Below are positions 13,601 to 25,600 of a stretch of 64,000 nucleotides of DNA, piece by piece. The stretch lies in NCBI GenBank assembly GCA_001662425.1, contig BDDC01000004.1, forward strand, positions 1 through 64,000. The letters are read 5' to 3'. The notes beneath the pieces were generated by a model, which saw only the letters and a list, made by a program, of their open reading frames with translations, searched no databases and was not told where the DNA came from. Source of the DNA: Chlamydomonas sphaeroides. Taxonomy: Eukaryota > Chlorophyta > Chlorophyceae > Chlamydomonadales > Chlamydomonadaceae. The position numbers were made by a program, and so were the translations under genes. Position 1 is the first letter of the stretch, and each line of letters begins with the position of its first letter.

Positions 13601-16600
13601 GCCACCGTGCAATTAGCGTGCACGCAACGACCCAGCGACGACGCCCCGCCGCCGCCACCGCCGCCACCCCCTCCCTCGCCGCCGCCGTCGCCACCACCGG
13701 CGCCTCCCACATCTCCAAGGGCTCCGCCCTCTCCCTGGCCGCCGCGGCCTTCTCCCAGCCCCATGCCACCGCGCCAGCCTCCCTCTCCCAGGCCCTCGCC
13801 GCGACCACCCCCGTCGCCACGTCCCCCTCCGCCTCAGCCTCCCTCGCCCCCAAAGCCCCCCTCCCCGCGTCGGCCACCATCGCCTCCCAAGCCACCGTAA
13901 GTTTGGGTTGACGTCGTTGGGTCGCACTGGGTACCACTTGCTAGATTGTGAGCGCCGACTTGCTTCTTGCGTAGCAACGATTACTACATTTGCGCCACTC
14001 CTGCCTGCCTTACTGCTGCCCCGGACAGGTCTCCCCCCAAGCCATTGCCGCCCTCACCGCCCCCCAAGCCCCCCAGCCCACCTCCGCCAAGCGCACGCCG
14101 CCGCGCTCTGCTACAGGCGGCGAGCCCCAAGCCCCCCAGCCCACCGTCACCCAAGCCACCGCGGCCTCCGCAGCCGGTCCCTCCGTCACCTGTTCCTCTT
14201 CCCGCTCCCAGCCCACCCCCTCCCATGCCACCCGCGCCGCTGCCTCCAAGCCCCAGCCCCAGTACCCCTCCGTCCCCTCCCAGCCCAGCACCTCCTCCGG
14301 CGCCGCCTTCACCCCCGCCGGCGCCTCCGCCCAGACCTTCCCCTCCTCCAAGCCCTCCACCCAGCCCCTCGCCGCCCTCGCCGCCCCCTGCGCCGCCGGC
14401 GCCCCCTCGCCACCCGCCACTGCCGCCCATCACGCCGCCTCCCAACCCGCCGCCCCCGCCGCCGCCGAGCCCTCCGCCGCCGCCTCTGCCCGTCACGATG
14501 GGCGCAGGTGGGAATGGCTGGTGCTGCAAGCCTGCATGCTGCAGCCTTGCTGCAACCGTCCAGCGTCCTCCCTGATGCGCTGCCTGAGCCACACCCACGC
14601 ACCCTGCTACACCCTCGCACCGCTCGCAGCCGCCTGCCCCGACTGCTCCACCGTCTTTGGGGACTTCAGCTCTGAGTCGCCCTTCTACTCCACAACGGTG
14701 CGTGCTGCAGTACCTGGCCCCTGCCCAGGTCCACAACGCCGCCTGCATTGGTATGGAAATGAAGCGCTACTGCCTGGCGCCCCTGATGGGGTGCTCTGCG
14801 CTGCCCTTCCTTGGCTTATCTGGCCCTGACGACCCTGCCGCCGGTGGACGGCGTGGGTTCTTCCTATACACGCCTGCCCTTCTGAATGTAACGACATTTG
14901 TTTTACACGACCCGTAACCATTTCTTTTTCTATTTCTGGCCCTGACCCTGCCGCCGCTCATCTATCGCTGCGCAGGCCTCGGGCTCTCTGGCCTGCCCCG
15001 AGGGCTTCGTGCTCGGCTCCGTCGTTGCGCTGACGATGGCCGCTGCCTCGGGCTTCGTGGCCGAGGCACCCAATGTGTGGCCCCTGGCAGGGCTGGGCGG
15101 CTCGTGTGTGCCCATTCGCCCGGCCGCAGGCGAGGCCATGTTTTCCGTCCTTATGGGACAGACCGCGCTGCCCACCACCCTGAACGTGACCGTGGTGAGG
15201 CGCGGGCCGTGTAGTTCACAATGCTTCACGCGGAGGTCGTCTTGCCGCTGTACCGGCATGCACTTACATACATGCCGCGGAATGAACGAACCGTGCTTCT
15301 GGTCGCGACGCATGCACCCCATGTATGTTCTCCAAACGCGCAGTCTTCGCTGCCATCATGCGCCAATGGCACCGGCGACACGGCCGGCATCACCGCGCTA
15401 GCCGGCCTCTTTGCGCCGTGGTTGCCAGAGCCCTCGGCGCGGCCCGGCTACATGGCGAACCTGGTGGCACGATGCGGAACTACGACTGGCACGCTGAACG
15501 CTCCGGCAGCGCCGTCTTCCGCGTTCCTGCCTTGGCGCTACAGCTGCCCGGCCGACACCGCCATCTCGGAGCTGGGCTGGTCTCGGCAGTACGTGCGGCA
15601 GGAGGGCGACGACGAGGGGATGATGGACCGCCACTTCCTCACGTCGCTCGTGATACGCTGTGTGCGTGTGGGCGGCCTGCCGCCGCCGCTGCCCAGCGGT
15701 GAGCGAGCGGACAGACCACCGCACCTGCCCCTCATGGATGCGTAGCGGGTGTCAAAGCAATAAGAGTGACGTAATAACGGACACGTAGCTGGGATCGGCG
15801 GGCTACATGCGCGTGACTGCCGTGCTTTGCCTTCGCACCGTTGGCACTCAACATCTCCTTCGTTCGTTGGGCCGCAGTGAGCGACACTTTCACAACCACC
15901 GAGTCCGCGGGCCTTGAGCTCTGGCAGCTAGCCTGCCCCGAGGGCTCGTACGTGACCGCACTGTACGGCAGGTACGGATTTCATGTACTGCGTGCACGGT
16001 ATTATCGTCAGCACTATTACGGGTACATGACGGCGCTCGATGCTAGACATAGCTAGAGCCCGCGTCGTTTGATAAAGGAGGGCAGCCATGTGCGGGGCAG
16101 AGTCCCCACGCCCACCACCGATGCTAGCTTATTAGGGGGGTTGCCCACGCAACCGTACGTGGTGTTGTGTGAGTGGTCTCCGACTATAGATGCTTGCTGT
16201 GCAAGCCTCGCGACACGACCCCAACGGCTACTGTCTGAGACTACCGATCATTGCCGGCCCTTGTCAACCACAGGCTTGACGCGCCGCCTGCTGCTTTTTC
16301 AGCCCCCGCTGTGGTCCGCGAGGTCGGCGTTGTGTGCAGCGGAGGGGCCGGCACACGAGGTGCGATCTATTCCCTGATATGATGGCCGCCCCAACCACGC
16401 TTCGCGCACGGCGCCGGCGTTCGATTGCTGACCTGCTAGGATTATTACGTGCCGTATTCAATGTGATGCCGGGCCACAGGTGCCAGCTCCACGGCGCCCG
16501 TCAGCAACGCGTCGATCGCCTTCATGCCGGCCGCCTGCCCTGCCGGCGTCGCGGCGGTGTTGGGCGCCGTGCTGGCCTACCCGCTGCTGTCATCGGCCCC

Positions 16601-19600
16601 GGGCGTGCTGCTGGCTCTGCAGCCGCTGTGTGCTGACACCCGGCAGCACGCCCAGGAGCTGCCGTACTACCCTAACCTGGAGGTAGATGGCCAGGCCGAG
16701 GGCGCCGTGTTTAGGCGCGAGCTACCGCCCCCCAGCCGGCACAGCAGCCGCCGTCACAATCTTATCACTGGGCTTTTCCCTTGCCTCCCCTCCAACTACT
16801 GCCGCAGCTCGGCACCCGGCTCCGCGAGTTCTGCCGCGATGGCGAGGTGGTGACCGGCCTCAGCGGCCTGCGCTCCAGGACGCAGGGCTTCCTGCACGGC
16901 CTCAAGCTGACCTGCCGCGCCATGCCCGGGGCGGAGGCGCTACCGCCCACCTCCGCCCAGCTGCCGGCGCTGGGCGCCCAGCTGCTCGGGTCGCAGCCAT
17001 TCCGCTACGAGTGCCCTGCCGGCAGCAAGGCGGTGAGCGAGCGAGGGGCGTGGTCGGTGGGATAGGCATGTGCCTTGATCTACTTGACCCGCTCATCAAC
17101 CGTCTATGCCCTGCATTACCTCATTGGGAGCAGACGGGTGCCACAGCCCTGCTCGATGGCGGCCGCAACCTACTGAGCCTGGAGCTGCAGTGCGACGACT
17201 CGCGAGGCAGCTCGCAGGCCTTTGCCAGCCCGCGCCTGGTGTCGATGGTGCTGCAGACGACCAGGGAGCTGCAGGCAAGAGATTCGTCGGGACGCGGGCT
17301 GGGGTTCACACACATGGCTCCGTAGCAACAGACATGAACAAGCAAACCCCGAATCGATTCGTGACCGTCTCCCTATCTTGCCCCAGATGACGTGCCCGCT
17401 GGGCTTTGCTTCCATCAACACGGGCATGGGCGCCCGCATGGTGATGGAGGAGGTGCTGGGCATGATGCCGGTGGCGCAGATGGAGCTGCCGTACGGCTCA
17501 GGCCGCGCCGCGCTGTACGACACCCTGCTCGACTATGTGGGGGCGGAGGCCTTTTGCTCTGGCCTGGGTGGCTACCTGCTGAGCTACGCCAACGACGTGG
17601 AGCGAGACCGCGTGGCGTCCATGGTGGCAGAGTGGGGAGCCAGCGCGCTGCCCGACCGAGTGCTGGGCGTGTGGCTGGGAGCCGTGCGACTTGGTGCGCG
17701 TTGCAGCGAGACGGGACGGGGCGCAGCGCGGGCGTGAGGGCACCGCACAAAATAATGCATACGTTCAACACTGCGTGCATGTCGTCCCATCGCCCCGCAC
17801 TACTGCAGACGGGAAGTTCGTCTTCAGCGACGGGTCGCCCATGACCGGCTTTGCGCTGCCGTGGGCTCCCGGCCAGCCCGACAACCTGGGCGGCGCTGAG
17901 GACTGCGCGGAGCTGGTCGTGCGGCTGGCGCCCCCAGGTGAGGCACAGGGGCAGCGTACGGAGCTTATCTAGGGGAGGCGGTGGCTGGCCCATGCCAAGC
18001 ACTCCGCAAAGAAACCGGCGGGCTGTCGCGTATCTTTGCTCTTGCCACACCAATGCAAACAGCTTACATATCGTCTCTGTCCGTGATTACGCATCCTTCC
18101 TCTTGCCCAGAAGCCACGGCTGGCTGCGTGGCGCCCAGTGACTGGTGCGTCGACCCAAGCTCGCAGCAGCCCCTGGCGGTGGACTGCGATGGGGACGGAC
18201 GGCTCGACGCCGTGTGCGATGGCGCGCGCGAGCGCGGCGTCCTCCTCAGCAGCCGCTCATGCAGCAACGGTGAGCTGATGATGCCTCCATCCTCGCATGA
18301 CTCGCTCGCTTGCTGCCAGTGTTGCCGCCGCCGCCAGCGCTGGCCCGCCGCAACCGCTGCCGTGCGTGCATGCATGTTCCTGGCTATCTGCGGTACGTAC
18401 CGTGAGCTTTGGTTCCTGTCGCGCGTCCCCTCGCAGCGTCGTCGGCTACAGGGTGGCCGCTCGCAGAGGCCAGCCTTTGGTACGTGGCGCAGCACGCGCG
18501 GGCGCCGAGTGATCCTAGAATTGGCAGGGTGGCAGGGACAGGGCGGCCCTTCCGCCCTAACCTCACCATCGTGCACCCGCCCCCCGTCCACTGCTGAGTG
18601 CAGCCCGCCTCTCTGGGTGCCTGGCTACAGCAGTGAGTCTCCCTCCCTGCACTCGCACACCCTAGATAGATTCATGATGCTGCACACGCACTGCACGAGT
18701 AGGCTAGCTGGGTCATCAGCAATGCAGCTTCGTTCGTGTTGTAGGGGTGCCATGTGATTGTCTTTGACACTGACGCGCGCCCTGCTGCCACGCGCTGCAC
18801 AGGCCCCCTGCAGCAGGTCGCCAACGCGTCTGTTAGCGACCGAGTGTGCGAGGTGAGGCAGGCTGCTGGGTGCAGTTTGGGAGCAATCGGCAGGCCGGGG
18901 CCAGGACGGGGCGCAAAGCGAGCACCCGCTCCACTAAACAAGATAATGCTGTGCTGGGCGCGGACCCCCAGGGCCTGGCGAGGCGACCTCTCTGCCGCAT
19001 CCGTGAGTCGCTACGTCGCTGCAGCGCTTGCTCCTTTTGAGCTAAACTTGGCAGGTAGTCAGCCATCCTGAACCACCGACGCTTTCGGCGCGCGCCGGCC
19101 ATGCCTGCTACTGCTGTCCCCTCCAAACGCAGCGCCGCGCTCCCAGCGCCGCAACCGCGGCAGCCCCAGCGATGTGGCCATGCCGGTGGTGCAGCTGGCG
19201 GCCTCGGACGGCGACACGCTGCTGCTGTACGATGTGGCGCTCAGCCGGGACCAGGCGGCCGCCTTCTGCGAGCGGAGGTGCGTCAGCTTGCCCTCCTGGC
19301 CCTCAGGCGGCACGCGCGTTCCCCAGCTGCTACTGTCGGAGGGTCGGTACTCCTCCAATTGTGCGCGCGCCCACATACACACCAACGGACTGCCCTCCAC
19401 CGACCGCGCCACCCATGCGTCCTGGTCCAGGGGCGCCACCCTGGCGAGCTTCAAGACCAGCTCCGACATTCGGCGCACCAGCCTCGCGGCGTCCTTTTAC
19501 TTCTCCCGCAAGCCGCTGGCGGCAGGAGCCACCGCGCCCACCCGTCAAAGCGTGTGGACAAGCCTCATCAACCGCCGCCCCAGTGAGCGCTCTTGCGATC

Positions 19601-22600
19601 CCCAAGATGCATGCATGCCCGGTGCCGCATGCGGTGTCGTATGTATGTCGTAAGTGATTGCACTCGACATCATGTTATACACGCATCCATCCACGGTGCC
19701 ACATGCATGCGATGCCGCATGTCTAATTTGCCAAAGTCAAGGCGTACCGTGCGTGAGATGTTTGCCTATCTGCGTCGTAAGCATGCCGTTTGCTTGCCCG
19801 TGTGGCAGGCCGGGGCAGCCCCGCATCGGCGCTGCGTGCTGCCAAGTCCGTGACCCAAGTCAGCCAAGACAGGGAGTTCCTATGGTTCGGGGGTGAGCGG
19901 GGCCACGGCTGGAGGCTAGCGGCTTGTGTTAATGCACGTATAAAGCACACTTTAGAGCTGACCACTGACATGCTAAAACACTGCCGTAATACATCATGGA
20001 GAGCAGCAGTGGTAGCACAGCGCCGGCTCGCGTGCCTTCTTCACTGTGTGCCACTCTGAATACAACGCCGTGCCTGCTTGCAGACGCGGTCACCTTCACC
20101 GAGGCCTCGAACCGCTGCAACGGGTTCGGCGGCGAGCTGGCTGCCTTCGACAAGTGCGTGCGTGCGTGAAACATGTTACGCAGCGAGCTGTGCGGACGCG
20201 CCCTTGTGCTTCTGATACTTGCTGTCACCACCTTGCCCGTGCCTGCATGCAGCTTTGCTGAGTGGGACCGCCTGCGGACCAGCATGCTGCCGCGCACCGG
20301 CAGCGGCACCTCACTGACGTCCTGGATCGGCCTGTCAGACGGGGGTGCGTGCGTGGAAGCAACTCATGCGTGCCGCCTTGCAGGGGAGGGCAGGCCTAGC
20401 TCGTCCGTCTTGTTTGCCAGAGCTAACTGACCGCTGCCTTGTTGGTGCGTGCTGCTGCCGCCATCTGCTGCTGACAACGGCGTGTGTTGTTTTTTGACAG
20501 GTGGCACCGACGCATTCACGTGGCTGGACAGCCGCCGCAACGCCAGCTTCTACGACTGGGCCCCACGGGCGCCAAATAACAACACGGCTGCCGACTGCGT
20601 TGCCATCAGTTCAACATGCAACAGCACAGTTTGCAGTCACACCTGGCAGAATGTCATGTGCGACTCCAATGTGACGCTGTCGTACATCTGCTCCCGAGGT
20701 GCGTGCGTCAGCCCTCCCTGCTGGATGCATCCCCACGCACCCCACCTGGAGCCGGCAGAACACCAATATTACCAATAAATCGCGCTCTCACAAATGCGAA
20801 TCATAGCAGTGCAGCCGCACATGGTTGTTGTTGTACGCCACACAAAAATGCGCAATTCCACCGGTGCAGACTCTATTGCTGCCACAAGCGTCGTTGTCGG
20901 CATCAGGCAATATAAGTTCCTGGACGCTGTCAGCAGCTGGCAGGCTGCCAGGGACCAGTGTGTCGGCACGGTGCGTGAGGAGCGGTGCGATCACGTCAGT
21001 CAAGCCAGACAGCAAGCAGGGCCGCAATTACCGGCGACTCTGTCATCAAACGTGTGCCTACCATCGATATCTTCTCCTCTTATGCTACGCTGCAGGGCGG
21101 CGACCTTGGCGTCTTTACTTCGGCGTCAGAGTACACCAACACAATTACGGCGCTGCTGGCCAAGACGGAGTTCATGTCCGGCATCTCATGGACCTACGTG
21201 GCCTCGTCCAACAGCAGTCTTGGATGGCTGTACATCGGGCTCAACGACCAAGGTAGGATACCTGTGTGTGTGCTATGTGAGTTGCCAAACTCCACGCACC
21301 ATGCCTCCGAGCGCCCTGCCTGCAACGCTCTGGGCTTGCAATACTAGCAGCAGCAGCAGCAGCAGCAGGCCCGCACTGCACGTGTGCGTACGTACCGCTC
21401 GGTCGTTTGGTCCGTCCGTCCGCTTCGCCATGCATGCCTGTCTTTGATCCTAGCTTCTTGTGTTCCCTACCAGACACGGAGGGGCGCTTCGTCTGGTCCG
21501 ACCCTGCGGTGCCATGGCGTTACGTGGGCTCCTGGAACGCCACCCAGCCCTCGGACCCAAGCGGCGACGAGGACTGCGTCGCCATACAGTTCACATGTCC
21601 TGGAAACATCACGGCAAACATTGGTGGCGGGTGCGCCGCATGATGGGCCGCTGACGAATAATAAGAAGATGCACTGCAGCTCCATCTTATGGCATCTTCA
21701 TTTGGCCTCTTGGTGACTGGCGGGGCCCACACATATGATAAATAAATAGATGTGGCGCATGTATAGACAGCCGCGCTCACGTATCTGTGCTGACGTCAGA
21801 ACCTGCTCCCGACGCCCACAAATCCTTGCAGAGGCGCATGCACAACGACCTGGCTGGACGTGCGGTGAGCTGAGCGCGTTCAGTTCCTTTCTGTCGCTGA
21901 CCTGCTTGATGTCTGGTTGTGCACGCCGTGTACCACCCAAGCCTGCATGCAGCGATGCATTTACGCTTGCTGCCGGCCCTTGCACCTGGTGGCCATGCAC
22001 TGCATGCGCTGCATGTACGCAGCTGCGACGTGGCCTCTTACGGCGCCATCTGCTCGCAAAACACCGCCAACAACTGGGCGTACGGCGACGGCACACCGCT
22101 GACGTTCATCCAGGAGTACAACATGTCGAGCATAGGGACGTCGCCCGCCAACTTCACTCCGCTCAACTACCTCTGGGCATCCGGCTTGCCCATGGCGTAC
22201 TCTGCCGGCTACTCTGGCGAAACAAGAGACTGCGCCGTGCTTGAAGTTGCCGCGAGCCAGAACATGACCAACCTGTCGTACCTGAACCGCGACTCGCTTT
22301 GCTCGTTCGAGTGGCCAGTGTTCTGCCGCCGGCCGGCTGCCACGTCGTCTGTGTCGTTCCTCACTGCCGAGGAGAAAGACGCCATCGCGCTGAGCAGCGA
22401 GCCAATTGCCACACGCATCACGGCAGCGGGCCAGGTGCGTGCGCGATCACGCACGCGTGTGGTTGTCACCTCTGCGTGTCCACACGTGCCCACACATGCA
22501 CGCATGCGTGGTCCCTCCAGATCGAGCTGGCACTGTACGACACGGTGTACGATTACAGCGCTGCCCAGGTGCGATGCGGCCGTACTGCAGCAGTCCGCCC

Positions 22601-25600
22601 ACCATCTATCTGTCTGCCCATGTATGCGCCTCTTGCCACGCAGCGCTGTACCAAGGATACATGTGACTCCTCAAAACGCCTCACACATGCATCTATCTGT
22701 CTGTGTGGAACTGACGGGTGCTGCTGCGTACGTATGCAGGCGCTGTGCTCGCTGGCGGGGGGCACCCTGGCTGAGCTGAGCACGGACGAGCTCACGACAG
22801 CAGCGGCGGCAATGCTTCAGGATGTGCTGCTCAGCCTCCCCACCGGCCGGCTGGTGGATGGGGCTGCACTGGAGGCGTGGATTGGGCTGGAGGAGGGTGA
22901 GCTGCAGCGGCCGCAAAGCCGGCGCCTTCGACGTTTGAAGGGTGTTCGTTTGACCGCATGGATGGGCCAAGCGCGACTGCGAATGTAGTATAGCAGCACA
23001 GCGTGTGTACATATGCACATGGTATAGTATGCCGGCATCACTCGAGTTGCAGCGATTGCTGTAACCACGGGCCTTAACCTGCACCTGCGCAGAGGATGGC
23101 GACAGCTGGCAGTGGCGCAGCGGCAACAAGCTCCAGTCCGGTGAGCTATACCCCAACATGTCTTAGTACGAATGCTGGAGTCACAAAAACATGCTACTGT
23201 GCTCGATTCACACTCTTTGCCCCGCTGGTGCTTGCACCTGGGCTGCCTCTTGCTGCGCATGCGCACATCTATGGCCTGGCTGGCTGGATGGACCCAGCGC
23301 ACCGCTCGCTTTCCTCTGAAACAGCTTTTGGTAACCCTCCCCAGGCCGATGGGGCCCCGGGCAGCCGTCTGGTGGCAGCGTCGCCTTCTACAGCGTCAAC
23401 GGCGAGGTGGGGAATGAATGGTGTCCGCACGCGGTAGCCATTTTAAGCCATTTAGAGGTGCCGCTTCGTGGTGGCCGTGGTGGTGCATGGACTGGATGGG
23501 GGACGGAAGGCACCCGATATGCATGCAATACCATGCATCCAGCCGGTACTATTTGGGGCCGTTTATGCAACGGGTATGTCTGAGCGTGGGCCCAGGGTCT
23601 CGCGTGCCCCATCCAATGCATACGGCATGTGCTAACCGACAACGGCCCGCTCCCGTAATGATTTCCTTGTCATTTCGGTTTAATGTGCCATTGAAAAATA
23701 GGCCGACGACGACTGTGCCACGATCTACCAGTCGCTGTCATCGCCAACCAACACCTGGAGGGACGTGCCATGCGCTGGTTACACAGCCCGCCCGCTGTGC
23801 CAGAGGCCCCTCACAGCAGCGCTTGATTCGCTCAAGGCACGGAGCGTTCCTCCCGTCGCTCAGACCGTCACCGGCACCAGCCACTACAGCCTCTACGACG
23901 TGTTGCTCGACTGGTGAGTGGTTGTCGGCTGCGGCAGATCGCGAATTCCTCGTACCACGCCACGAGCTCAGCAGGGTTGCCCGTGCTGGTGAGCAGGGCA
24001 GCGATACGAGCACTGATTAACTAAGCAGCGTGGCCCTTTCCCCTGCCCTCCCGCCCAGGTCGGACGCCGAGTCCTTGTGCCAGGCCAAGGGCGGCGCTTT
24101 GGCGGACTTCGCTGCAGACGTCCAGGATGTGCAGCAGGCATGTCCGATGGCGTCACATGCTGCGGGTTGTTGGCACACGTTAACATGCTGGCTGGCGCAT
24201 GACCTGATACTCGTACTAATGACATCGTCTGTCACGCGCCGCTGACGCAGGTGGCGGACATGATGGCATCGTGGGCCGCCCAGAACGGCGAGCGGGGCCG
24301 CAACGTTGGCGCATGGTGCGTGGGGCTAAGAGCTGCGGCCGCGCACGCGGGTGCAGCTGCGACGCCACGGAAACTGAGTTGCATTTATGACATGCATCCA
24401 CGTGGTTGTACATGCAGGATCGGCGCCAACGACCGGCTGGCTGATGGCAGCTGGGTCTACTCCGCTGACTCAACCACGTCGGCTGCCAACGGGCCCTGGG
24501 CAACAAGCGCAGCAGCGCTCACCAGCACCACCGCCGTCGCGAGTGCGTCCAAGGGATTAGCCACATGCGCTGCGTGACGCCTGCCGTGCGTGTTGACGGC
24601 CCAATTGCTCCAGCCAATCCCAACATCCTGTGCCCACCGGAATCTCAGGGTACCCGCTGCCGTACACCACCACGTTTGGCGAGCAGCAGCCCGCCGCGCT
24701 GTGCCCTCCTGGGATGTGGGTGCGCGGTGTGCAGGTGCGCAGCTGGCCATTGGTGCTGACGGCAGGGATCGATTGATTGCCATGCGGGCACACTCACCTG
24801 GCATCATCAGCAGCATGCTGGCGTCAGGCAGCGACGAATTTCAAGTAATAAGCGAGCGAGCTGAAGCGCGTGTGTCCATGGATGCATGCACACCGCCTCA
24901 TCTATCTGTCCATCAGGCCAAGGCGGGCTCCTTAACCAAGGGCAACCGCACCGACTGGCTGGGCATCAACTCGCTCCGCATGTGGTGCGGCAACACCAGC
25001 CACTCGCCGCCCGCCAGCACCACAAGCGGCAGCGTCAACATCGCTTCGGGAGAAGAGCAGGCCGGAGGAACGTGGGGCACTTTCAGGTGGGTCAGACCGG
25101 TCGTCACGCACCATGCATCCGAACAGGCAGGTGCGGCATGCGCAGGCTTGCGCGCAGCACAGGCAGACTGGGCCGTGCGCGTGCTTCGGACGTGGGACTT
25201 GTTTTCATATATAGCTGGAGCATCTTTGGTATGCTGCCCGCAGGTACTGCTCCGGCTCGGACAACTTTGCCGTCGGCATTGAGGTAGGTGCGATGACGGG
25301 AATAGCTTGCTCGTGTGTAGCCCCGTGCGTGGGTGGAGGCCCCTCTCTATCTTGATCAAGACTGCCTCTCTGTCTCTCAGCACACCTGCCTCCTGGCACG
25401 GCCCCCGCACAACACAGATCCGCGGTCTGGCAGCCCAAGACGTCGTCACAACACGCAACGAGCCGGTGTATGAGAGCCACGTTGGGGCGGACGGCATGGA
25501 GCAGGTCTTCGTGGGCAGCAGGTGGGCGCGTGGTCGTGTGTCTGATAGCTAGCTACGGTAGCAGCCTGGCGCTTCGGACCCATCCCCGCAACTCGCATAC

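Noticed and set aside
12622..13764. Long minus-strand ORF (~380 codons) with Gly-rich end
   Set aside because: It is the antisense shadow of the GC-rich + strand exons 12502-13204 and the proline-rich exon; CCX codons read backwards give Gly. No domain or splice logic supports it.
13984..14748. Minus-strand Gly-rich ORF resembling a glycine-rich protein
   Set aside because: Antisense of the SPPPP spacer exon 14029-14507; low-complexity artefact.
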